DNA of 48,972 nucleotides from Acanthaster planci (taxonomy: Eukaryota > Echinodermata > Asteroidea > Valvatida > Acanthasteridae). The position numbers and the translations under genes are program-made. The stretch is from NCBI RefSeq assembly GCF_001949145.1, contig NW_019091377.1:1441368-1490339 (forward strand), written 5' to 3'. Positions 34,701-46,700 of this stretch are shown here, piece by piece. Numbering within the stretch: position 1 is the stretch's first letter; every line of letters begins with the position of its first letter. The notes under the pieces were generated by a model that saw only the letters and a list, made by a program, of their open reading frames with translations, did not search any database and had not been told where the DNA came from.

Positions 34701-37700
34701 TTGCCCTGTGCAGTCTGTCCTCTTCCAGTTTTTCATTGATAAAATTTATTTCCAAATGTGATGATACCCTACCGTTCTAGTGCTCCATTATTCTACATGA
34801 CTGGATTGTTGGAAGATGTGATGGGTGAAGTTCAAGTGGGTTAATTCACTCCAAGTTCCATTTTTGTGGGTTATGAATGGCCAGCGCTCTGGTCATTCTC
34901 ACTTGTGCTTCTTAGCATTCACCACTTGACATGGAGTTCCGATTTGCAAGTTCCCTGACAGTCCCAATTCCTCTGAATAGGATTTTATGTACATCCTAGG
35001 AGGTTAGGGTTTTTAAAAATATAAAAATTGTGCAGTCAATTTTACTGCAAATTGGTGTACAGTTAAATATGATTAACACGAGCATGCTTGAGACAGGATT
35101 GCGCTTACTATGAGCATATTTCTTCAGTCCCGTTCAAACTGTACACATTCCTATGAGAGAAAAGTTACTTAATACGAGCTGTGCTAAGACAAGGACACGG
35201 ACAAGACAAGCACTTTGCCAAACCGGCAGTGTCAAAAACCATTGTCCATAGCATTGTTACGAGTTCAATTGAAAATGCCACTTCAAAAGCTACATATAAA
35301 TCCCAATGGAGCGTGTCAGTAGTTCTCCAATAATGCAAATCCGCTCAGCAATTTGTTCTGCCGTTTTCCACTGATGACTTGTCGACTCTGTACCTTGTGC
35401 CGCTAGAGGGGGCTTTATTCAAGATGACAGTGGGTGTTGCGATGTTGCAGCATCAAAGGAGTTTCTATCATAGTGGGTCTAGTCCAATGGGTAAACCTGA
35501 CTCAGAAATAATGGGATGGAAGTTTTGATGCCAAGGAAAACAAATGCACAAATGATCTTGCCGTGTTTCACAAAGAAAATGTAAATAGGTTTAGGAAATT
35601 AAACCCTTCTAAATTTTTCCCCTTTAGTTAACTGATGTCCCAAATTCCCCTTTCAAAGTAAACTCGCACAACCCTGTTGCACATTAAAAATGAAAGTTAC
35701 TGTTCCATAAATTAAAAGAACGTTTCTACAAAATAGATCCTCTCCCGCCAATTAAGAACCAACAGAAATTCCCCAATTTCACTGCCCTCATACGTCCAGT
35801 CCTTACACACATGAACTGCTTCTCAAGCTTAAAACGCCTTACGTGCAACATCGGGTACCAGTTTCCAGGTAGTGCTTCGGCATGGCGCGGCCGGCCATTT
35901 ACCCCATTGTTTTCTGCTGTTGCATCAATCAAGTAGGCGTATCTGAAATCGTTGTTTTATTCATTTCATTTTTCATTCATATTCATCATATTGATAAATA
36001 CTGTTTGAAATTTGTTAAGTTAAATATACACGTGTACATTGAATACTAATCCACTGTATATACTGTACCGTACATTACATGTACAGTACATTGCCGTAGT
36101 GTATAACAATGCTTGCTGGTGCATGTCGCTTGGCTTGTGCTCTATAAATGGGATAAGTGTCAACCCGTTTACTATGAGGGTCACTGTAAGGCAAGGTATT
36201 TTGGAGAGTCCCTTTGAGCTTGTATTTAATGTGTTTGACTGTACTAGGTTCTTGTTTACTAGTAAATGGAAAGTGTGCCACTACATGAAAATGTAGGCCT
36301 CCCGAATACATAAATTGCCAGCCTCACTGAATATTGACTTTTCCTTTGTTTAGTTGCAGAAATTCTTGGCATAGAAGGAAGAATCTGTAAAATTGAAAGA
36401 GTTAAACGTCCATTTTTTCAGGATATGCATTCTGAAAAGTTTTTCCAGGAAAAGCATATTTATAGTGTCGTTTGCCACTGGCATTTATTGCTCTTTGTCG
36501 TAGCCATGCGCTCAGCATTCAATCACAGACATAGAAGGAAACCTGCATGTGTCGGTAAATTTTCTGTGAAAAAAGGAAAAGGCAAACATTTTTATAACGG
36601 GCTGACCTGGAAAATTGGCATCAGCAACCTGTTATTTTTGGATGTCACAGTCTGCATCACAGCACTTGCTGGTACAACATGGTGCATACCTATTACTGTT
36701 AGCATGGGGCTTTTGTTGAGACACGCAGCCACAAAGCCGTTTAGTTTTGTTGACAAAAGTAGTTGCAGTTGTTTACCCCTTCGCGCCGGAACGCGGGTAG
36801 AAACGCTGTAAAAATTGAGATCCTCAGCCCACTTTTCAGCTATTGTTCTCGGCTCACGCTCGAGCGAACATGGTGAAAGAAGGCAGACCCTGACTCTTGT
36901 ATATATGGTAATTGGCCTTTGTGTGTAGCCTAGAAATAAAAAGACCGAATTTGCATCATAATCACCAGCTTCACAATAGTCCCCACTTTGAAAAGAGGCA
37001 ACGGGAATTTGGAAGCTTGAGTAGAGCCGCTTGCCACCGAACAATCAGCCTTTTCACCGTGTAATTCAAAAAGTGCAGAGCACGCAGGGCCACAAACCGA
37101 GAATTTGCGGTTTGGCAGGTGGCCTTCGTGGCCATGTGAGGCTGGAATTCTTGGAGTCGGCTTTCGGAAAGAAATTCCGGCGTCAAGGGGTTAAAGTGCT
37201 TTACTTTTGCTTGGCCATTTTGTTTTTTGACACCCGTAGACGGGAAAGATACTTTCATTTGAACTAGCGGAAGAAGACCTTTTTTCTCATCTCTTGTTGA
37301 CAAGAATTATCCAAGTTCTCTAAAACTTGGTATTTTTGTTTCTTCCTGCCTTGTTGAAAGTACATGCACATTCACTTAACCGCAGGGCTCGAATTCAACG
37401 GGTGCAGGTAGCTAAAATGCACCCATTTGTCTCAGAAATGCGCCCGTAAATCATAATCTGGGCACAAATACTTACGCCCGTTTGATTCCATGTACCTGAA
37501 CATTTTTACTGTTTGTGTCTACTTTTGTCATGACAAATACCTGAACTTTTGGACTTCACTTTGGATCAGCCTTGTCACAGAACCATAACACGGTACTATT
37601 TTGTTTACAATGTCACCAAGCGCACGCCGCAGTCTTGCATGTGATGCATGCACACACATGAATGTACACACCCACGCTTACCTGCGGCCAGTGTCATGAT

Positions 37701-40700
37701 TGTATGGAAACTAGCCCCTCATGCATAAATTCAAGCCAAACGAGTGGATTCAGCTTAGTCTTTATTTTCGCTGATTCCAGTCATAGCTTGAACATGCGGT
37801 TTTGAACCATGCTCCAAAATAGCTGGAACCAGCGAAACCAAAGTCTCAGCCTTATCCAGTCATTTCAAAAATGCTTGATTTGCTGCAGTTAGTTCCCTTT
37901 TAAGTCTGTGTGCATATGCACGTTGTAAAGGCCCGGTGCCCGACTTTTTGCGTAGCATCGCCAAGCACATGTTTGAGGTTCTGGTTGGTTGCTTACTCAC
38001 TACTAGTTGTACGTCGTGAGCAATCCGCAAAAGCAATAGCAAGGACCAGGGTCTTTGCTTTTTTTTTCCATGAACATATGTCTTTGATATTGTATGGCAG
38101 CTACTTGCTACCGTAAAGTGACAAATTCAGCTGTCTAGGGAGCAAGTACTTGTTCCCGTGATGGTTTGCCCAATTCGGAGCCCTGTAACCCCTTCCCTAA
38201 CTATCCAGCCTTCATGCTCAATTCAGTGGCATCCAACCGCTATGAAAGTGTGAAGCCTGCTGAACCCAACAACATCCAGTGGCTTGAACAGAAGGCCTTT
38301 TTTTCCACTGGTCACATCAACCAAACTTCGCAGCAAGAGCCTACTGTTGGATATTGTAGGTTTCAGCATGGTTGGGGTTAATGTTTTCCCCCCCAAAAAA
38401 CTCTTCCAAGAATAAATGGTTGCAACCTACATGTAACTGTTCTATTCTATACTCGAAGATGCTACTGGCTACAGGCCACAGAATGTTTTTTATCAGCCAT
38501 TAGGAACTCTGCATTGTGAACATGGCCAGATGCGTACATTTGTATTCATGTGTGCAGTGTCAGATGGCAGTGTCAACAACAATTTGAAGTATTGCCATTC
38601 TGTGCATTGCCGCCTTGTGCAGCATGTGATATGAATATTTGGAACATGGTGAAATGCCACGGCATTTTCAGTCTGACCGCCAGTTTGGCAGGCAGCATTC
38701 ATTTCTGCACAGTGTATGATGTTGATGAAATTGGCCCTTTGGGCATGAGCGAAACGTGGTAAAATGTGTTTCTGCATTCTTACATGCTTCACTGACATGC
38801 TAAACACTGCTACAATTTTTATCAATGTTTTCCTCCCATGCGCTTAATATAAAACACATCTTCAAGCAAACTGTAAGTACAGAGAAAGGCATTAAAAGTG
38901 CCATGCAGTATGGGCTAGTTTTGACACTTGTTGCTGCAAAATTGACCTTGTTTGCTTGAAGATAAGCCTATAAAAATGTTTTCCTTTGTATCTCAATATC
39001 CAGATTGCCTTGCAACGTATAAAGCACCGGAGACCATACAATATTACCCCTACTTTCTCAGGCAAGGTAAAGCCCCAGTACACTATTGGTGATTTTTTGT
39101 AACAGTTTTTGTGCACTCCGGGAACTGGCTGAAAATTCTCAGATAATGAAGTAAAGACATGGGGCAGAAAATGTGTCAAGTATGGATTTATCTGGTCAAG
39201 TAAACTATTTACCAAAGTATTTCCTCAGCATCCTTCATTGGGTGAGCTTAATATCACCTAAACAAATATCCCATTTTGACAAAAAAGCCAAAAGCCCTTA
39301 AAGTAGGTTCATATTAATATTGCCAAACAAATGAAAACCCAGTAAATCTGTGTACTGTTAAAATTCCATTAGATTTGTTCTGAACTGAATGTTAACAGAA
39401 TATTCAGGAAGGTATAATATGAACACAGCGTCATCATAAACCACATTGTTCCATCCACACTAGCAAATGGACATTTTGAGAACTGATATTCTACAGCGTA
39501 GTCCATAACAAATCTTGACAAACAGTCAAAACGGTATTCAGCCAGCGTGTTCATATCCACAGTCAGCCTACACTCGGCAAACCTCACCTTATGAAACATT
39601 ACCAAAAGTGTACAAGGGCTTTAAATTTGAAACTTATGCTTTGTTTTGCATATCACTTGGACTTCATTCCCTGTCAAAATGTCGTGGCAGTTTCTGTGTT
39701 CTACTTGAGCTGCATGGGGTTTTCCAATGAGTAGATTTTCATACCACCCCAACGAACTGGATACATTCCATGCTGTAAAGTTACGTTCACATGACGTATT
39801 TACTCTGCTGACATAATTCAATGCATATGCTTCAGGAATTTTTTGATACTTAAGCATCAGACTCCAGCAGGAAAAAAAAACCCAGAAAAATGGTTTAAAG
39901 ATACGTAGACAATTGTTTCAGTGAAATGATTTAAGAAGTTCCGATATGTTTGGGATAAACTGTTACAAGTGAAACACATTTCCTTGTGCACAGGGCCATT
40001 TAAGATGAAATGAAGTTAAGTTTGTTTTCCTGTGTGGAATTGCACAGACAACCTTTGAAAACTACTCCAACACTGATAAGTGAAGAACCATTCCAGCAAA
40101 GTTTGCAGATTTCCTGTTTTACAAAATTACTTTTCACAAGAACTCAATATTTAGAGTACTTATGTGCTTTTTCCTTACAAAGTTGGTGTGCATTTGTTCA
40201 CATGGGCTGTGTTTCTCTTTACAGGACAGCATTTCACCCGACTCCAGTGAATGTCCCTGAGCAAAGCGGGCACCCTAGTCTCGACGAAGACACGACTCAG
40301 ACTACGACAAGCGTATCTCAACAGCCGGCCCAGCACAACCAGAGCTTGACTGCCATGAAAGCTGACATGGTCAGAATTGGTTTACATATCTAATGCATGT
40401 ATTAGCCTCTCTTACACTACGCCAGCCCTGAAAGGTAGCCAAGGAAGTGGACCCAATCAACCTCTGTGCTGATGACGCCATACTTTGTTTATGTGTGTGC
40501 TTTTTTTTAATGGCGTTCAGTAGATCACGGGCCCCACTGGCTCCGTAGAAAAGTGCACATGTAAACAAAAGTGAAGTCATCAGTAGGTAGGCCTATTTCA
40601 TCAAGTTTCTAAACAAATTGGTCTCCGACAAATTCATAGGCAGTGCAGAGTTAGGTGGACAGTCAGTTGCAGCAAAATGCATCACACCATGTTGCGCAGT

Positions 40701-43700
40701 AGCTATGCTTGCCAAGCACCTTTTCTCTGACTGTTCCAAATTTGTCATTATCTCGAATGATGGGAACTAACCAAGACAGCAGCAGAGGGATGCTGTGTAG
40801 TAGAATAAATCTTACCTTTTGCTTTAAGATACTTCCTCACAGTTACAAACTCATAGTTGCCGGGTCTGTTATTCACTGAGTTATTGTAACTACAGTGTTG
40901 TACAATCAATATAACATTCCGCCGTATGTCTCCACAGCCCCAGGCAAACCAGACTGACTCCGCCTCCCAGGTACAGCAGCTGAAGCGGCCAGCCGGCAGG
41001 ATGACCAACCAGCTCCAGTACCTGCAGAAGACAGTCATGAAGGCACTCTGGAAGCACCAGTTTGCCTGGCCGTTCCACGCACCAGTCGATCCAGAGAAGC
41101 TCAGCCTACCGGTAATATTGCCCATTTGGGTTGTTGCTTCTAAAGTGTTTGGGTCTGAAAAGAGGAGTTGGAAACTTGCCTGCTGTTCAGTCAGTTTGGT
41201 TCACACCATAGCGTTAGTTATGTGGTTGAACATTGCTCGCTGAACGAGACCTTCCAAACATCTACCCTGTTTATGTCGCAGCCCTGAGCCTCATTACCTG
41301 CCGCATCATGTTGTCTCTGCCTTGTACTCCAACAAAAGCCAGGATGACAGTAGAAATTCTGTAATGGGCCAATGATTGCCCCCTACTATCAATCCACTCT
41401 GCCTGTCAACGTCTTGCATTTAGGATTCTTTGCTTATCAGTCGCATCCTTCAAGGCACTCTGTATTCAGAGCAGTGACGTGCCTTGTTCACTGGAAATTG
41501 CTTACGCTCGCAACATAAGCTGGACGTGAAAGTCTGGAGCTGAAATTTTTCACGTTTGTATTATGTAGGGATAAGGCTGATACGCCTATGCTGCCTTCCA
41601 GACTGGTCCATTTGGTGTCTTGGCTTACAAGGTACCACTTCTAAAGGCACACCTGGCTGACTGCAGAATTATTTGCAAGAGAAGCAAGGTGCATGATAAT
41701 TATCCCCAAACTCTCCCCCCCCCTGGCAGGATTACTTCAAGATCATCAAGCATCCGATGGACCTGGGTACCATCAAGAAGAAGCTGGAAAGCAATAGCTA
41801 CTACAGTGCCAAGGACTGCATCTCAGACTTCAATCTTATGTTCACTAACTGCTATGTCTACAACAAACCCGGAGAGGTAAGCCCTCAACAGGGAGTGTTC
41901 TTTCCCTGCATCTTGGAACCCGTAGGCAACATACTGTAACTTGCTGGAGCCGTGCGGGAAATCTCAGTTGTTTGGGGCTGAATATCCTTCTGTATCATTC
42001 TGTACGTGGAATTTGGCAGTGCTGGTTGTATTAGTGCTGCTATCAACACCCTGTGAGCCCCATTTGTGAACGACCCAAAGATATCTCTTTTTTTCTGTAA
42101 AAAGGATTAGTCCTTTTTTGGCATTTTCACTGTGCGTGTGTGTTCTTTGCTGCATCTGCCATGGTTTTGGTACCAGTAATTTTACAAAGCTGTAATATAT
42201 TTGCCTTGGCATTGGATCCACAACATCAGGGCATCAAATGCGTTGCATTTAAATATGATTCTCATGTGCAATCTGTGACTTGTTCTATCGCTCAAGTAAA
42301 TCCAGACTGATGCTTTTCTGTGATGATGTTTTACCTTACCTACTCTGCCATTACAAGATGATGTAACGTCCAGATCTGAGAAAAGCACCCAATCCCCACT
42401 TTAGTTGCCATTTCGTTCTTTGCATGGATCTGATGATGCTCTGACCCGTTGCTTGTCAGCTCCAACCTAACTTGCACCGGTTTTAAAATAAGCACAAAAT
42501 TCTGCACAAGAGCCTTAGTAAATTTATTTTGCGGTAAAATACGTCTTCATCATGCGTATAATGGGAATGCAAGCAAAGCTACAAATCTTGAGCCATTAAA
42601 TTAAGTGAGCAAGGTTGCAGTATACTGCATGAAAATGGCACTATGTCGCAGTGTTTTGGTGGAAGGGTTTTCAGTATTGTAATAGTTACTTCATTGTTTC
42701 TGTGGTAACAGGATGTTGTACTGATGGGCCAAGCCTTGGAGAAACTCTTCCTTACCAAAGTGGCGCAGATGCCTCAGGAGGAGGTGGAGTTGCCACCCCC
42801 ATCAAAAGTGGGAGCTGGAGACGACCCCTTGACGGGGGGCAAGAAAGGCAAACGGGGACGCGGCAGGGGCGCACCCCAAAGTGAGCGTGGCCTCTGATTT
42901 TGAGTTGCGAAAGTATTTAAAAGGGTTGGGGGGGGTGAATGAGCACGTTGGAAATCTGCTGTGACAAATGAGATTATTGCCTGTGACTGAGGCATGCGGC
43001 ATGTTCTTAGGAATACTTTCCAGAAGTAATGAAGTAATGGCATTGGTAAGTGCTTGTGTTGGCACTGTGCTGTAACAAAGGAGGGCACTTGGAGAGCCCA
43101 AGACAGTGCCTGGAAGACTCTGATGATCCATAGGTATATCTCTGTTCTTGGTTCATCTGCCTCAGCCGTATACATGAGGTTAGATGGCGTTTGGGGACTT
43201 TCCAATTATGGCACTGTATCTCAATTTCACTAGCGAATGTGCATATAATCCAGTAGCTAACTTTTTTACAGCATTGATGGCTCGATACCCTGGTTGTCTT
43301 AGGTGCAAATGACGTGCCATACAGTTACCACCAAATTTTGGACACAAGGGATTAAACAGTGTCTGGAAAATGACATTAAAGGAATTCAGAATTTTCAGGT
43401 TCCCAATTAGAAGAGGTACCAAACAGATCAATTTACTCACCCGTGTTCTGAATCGCTTCCTTTGCAGGAGCCGCTGCCGCCACCGCAGCGGCGGCAGTCA
43501 CCCCTTCTGCCCATCTTGCCGAGAACAACCACACCTCACCCTCCACAAGGCCAGCGGCCCCTACCTCAAGACCAACCCCAAACACCCGGCCCACGCCCCC
43601 CACCACGAGGCCCACCCCTGCCAGGCCGGGGCCACCCAGCATCCCCACCCAGCAGCAAGCAGCTCCCATAGAACCTGTATTGCCACCCCCTCCTGTCCAT

Positions 43701-46700
43701 CCCGGCGGCAAAGGACAGATGTCCTCTCCACCTCAAGGAGTATCAAAAGTAAGTGGCTAGTGTGCAGTGGAACTGCATTAGGGTGTTTTTGCCACCGCCG
43801 TGATACAGTGTTGTAGGTTAATTTCAATTTTGCTCAGGGAAGTTTGATACAAAGTGCCTTTTAAGTTCAGTCGGTGATTATTTTGTCAGAAGTTCAGACC
43901 TCATGGGCATGGGCCTTAGTCCCTTCCAAGGACCATTATAGAAACCCTTTTCACATGAGGCGAAAGGAACACTTGTCTGTGGCGAAGTGACTACTGCAGC
44001 TTTCTCATGTTGCTGGTTGATTCGGCTGTGGACCGGACAAGGGTCTGGGGTCAGAGTTATACAGGGCATAGCAGATGTGACTCCAGTCTTTCCAGCATGG
44101 GGATTCCGCAGCTTTTGATTCATAATTTGTTAGGTACAAATTGAATTTGAGTTTGTTAATTGTTACAAATATTCCATAGGGTGTACCCAAAAAGTTAAAT
44201 ATGATTCTCATAAGTGCTGAAAGTGCTATAAATAACAAACATAGTACACAATGCTAGGATGTTACTAGACTAGTTTGCAATGGAGGATAAAAATTTCAGC
44301 GACCAACCTGTTTCCTTGATGCAGCACTTGGTCTCAATGTTAGTCACTGTACTTCTTATATAAGTCAAGTTGTTTAACAATGTAGGTCAGGAAAGGAGTG
44401 AAGCGGAAAGCAGACACCACCACCCCCAGCACCACGCCGAGCGTCCCCAGCGCCCTGCATAATTCCTTCTCCCCGCTGGACATGGCGGCCGCCCCCAAGC
44501 CCAACAAGATTGCCACCCGGCGGGAGAGCGGCCGGCAGATCAAGCCACCCAAGCGGGAGCTGCCGGACGAGGAAGCCCAGCACCAGAAGGGCAAGAAGTC
44601 CAAACTCTCCGTCCAGCTGCGGCACTGCTATGGCATCCTCAAGGAAATGCTCTCCAAAAAACATGCAGTGAGTTTTTTTGGGGGGGGGGTTGTTTAAATC
44701 TATGTAATTCTCCGACTTTTTCAGAGATTCCCCAGAAATAGCCTGCTCAAACCAATGGGATTCAATGTTTATCGGATGAGTTCTCAGCTCAATCCAAAAC
44801 AGACCTAACATGCTGAGCTGCCCTTGACTGTAACTTGCAAAATGACTTCCGTGCTCAATCCAACGGAATACAACTGTGCCTTGTTTCGCTGTTGCCTGCC
44901 GAGCCCAACAGAATGTAATACCCCATGCGAACACTGCATGTTTATTGGTTGCCTGCTGAATTCAACATTTCCCACTTTCTTTTGTGTCCCTGTCACATCT
45001 GACATGATCTTCTAAGTTCAAAACACATTTTGTAATTTCCACTTTTGATGAAGTAATGCAACTTACCTGCCAAACAACTAGAAATAGTTTGAAATCAATT
45101 TCGCTGAAATGTTCATGTCAAATTACTCAGTTCAGGTGTAACAGGGGACACAAAAATGTCAAACTTTTGGACCCCGAATTTATAAAATGACCCTCAACTG
45201 CTAACAGATTTCAATGGGAGCAAGGAGTTTCCACTAAACCAAACAGAATCCAACAGCAGGAGCAAATAGTTGGATCTTTTGTAATTAGCAGCATTTCTAC
45301 TAAGTGTGGCAGGGCACACTGTATAACTTGATACGATTGGGGCTTGTGTTTGCCCAGTTCATTACACTGCACCACCAAATCCACCAGAGCACGCTGACGC
45401 ATTTTGCCACATTCAGAATGCTTCTCATTTCCTTGGTGCTGCATTCTGTTGCACTGAGCAGAGTTCCTCAAGAGAACGTGATTGGGGTTAGGGGCTGATG
45501 TGTCATTGTGGCTTTTGTGACAAGAAGCAGGAGTGTCATTACATTGTCGTTTGACTGAATAGAGGAGAAGGCAGTTGACGTAGTGTACCTCTTGGGCATG
45601 GGCCTCTGGTCTCTGTAAGGGGATAATGAGAGTTGCCTTAAATCACAGGAGGTTATAGAAAGCCAAGTCTCTGGGTTAATTCCAACCTGTCTCCCCTTAC
45701 ATGGAGCAGGTTGTTTCATGGCAGAGATACATTCAGCTGGAGAGTGTGGTGTTTGACAAATTTGTTCCCCCCCCAAAAAAAAACACTCCAAAACATAGCT
45801 TGGCTCTCGGAAGAGTGATGCAAGGAAGTGTAAGAGAATGAACTGTTGATTGTATATCGTAGTGGTCAACATGTTTGAAATGTATGACTTCTCGTTTTAA
45901 AGAAGTCTCTGTTTGCCAGCCTGTATTTCTTTGTCTTTGAAGTACAACCAATCTGGAGATTGGTACTGCTGCGATGAAACTGCTTATGCAACCTATGTCA
46001 GTGACATATTGAACTCAAGAGAGAAATATTTGTAGAACTGAAGTTCTTATTGTTTGTGGCCGTTGCTGTAGATGTATGCCTGGCCATTCTTCAAACCTGT
46101 CGATGCTGACGTGCTGGGTTTACACGACTACCATGACATCATCAAGCACCCGATGGACCTTGGAACAATAAAGGTTAGTTTCTCGACGATGCGTCCGAGT
46201 GATCTGCCATGTATTCCATTTTCTGTTACTTTGTCAGGAATTACTGGTTGGATATGAAGCGATTACAATTTACACAGTCAGTTTAGCATTTTGACCATAC
46301 AAATTTGGGGCAATAATAAAAGAATGGTGGCAGTTTCTTACTGGGAACAGATAAACTGTGTCTGTAGCAAGGTGCAGTGTCGCCTTTTTGCTAAGAGTGG
46401 AAGCGAAGGATATGTATTGTATATTCAAATGTTGAATGCCTCTTGCCATCAGGAAAAACTAGAAAACCGGGTTTACAAGAACGCCAACGAGTTTGCTGCC
46501 GACATGCGGATGATGTTCACAAATTGCTACAAATACAACCCCCCAGACCATGACGTTGTCAACATGGCAAGAAAACTGCAGGTTTGTGTTATATATTTGC
46601 TGGAAGGAACGATTCAAACTGGAAAAAAACATTGGATCTGATGTGTCTTGGCACTGTCAGATTTTTAGTTTGAGTATTGATTGAAATTTTACCTGCATGG

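Larger units (their letters stand above)
31782..40224 (+). other. BET gene intron 1 (8.4 kb)
   Basis: A long AT-rich intron between a GTAAGG donor and a tttctctttacag acceptor. It contains a piggyBac-like MITE (36772-37194), a hAT-like element (37383-38185) and four TAGGCCTA palindromes within 32353-33014. All ORFs in it are short and unrecognised on both strands. I see no RNA gene. Confidence 0.6.

Noticed and set aside
35040-35480. Possible second pogo-like element (acagttaaatatgattaaca)
   Set aside because: Only a weak left-end resemblance and no matching right end could be found.
36592-37303. Minus-strand ORFs of 150 and 110 codons in BET intron 1
   Set aside because: They overlap the piggyBac-like MITE and show no transposase or other domain; treated as chance.
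43433-43827. Long open frames on both strands over BET exon 6
   Set aside because: GC-rich, stop-poor coding sequence opens other frames. Only the Ala/Pro/Thr frame matches the phases of exons 5 and 7.
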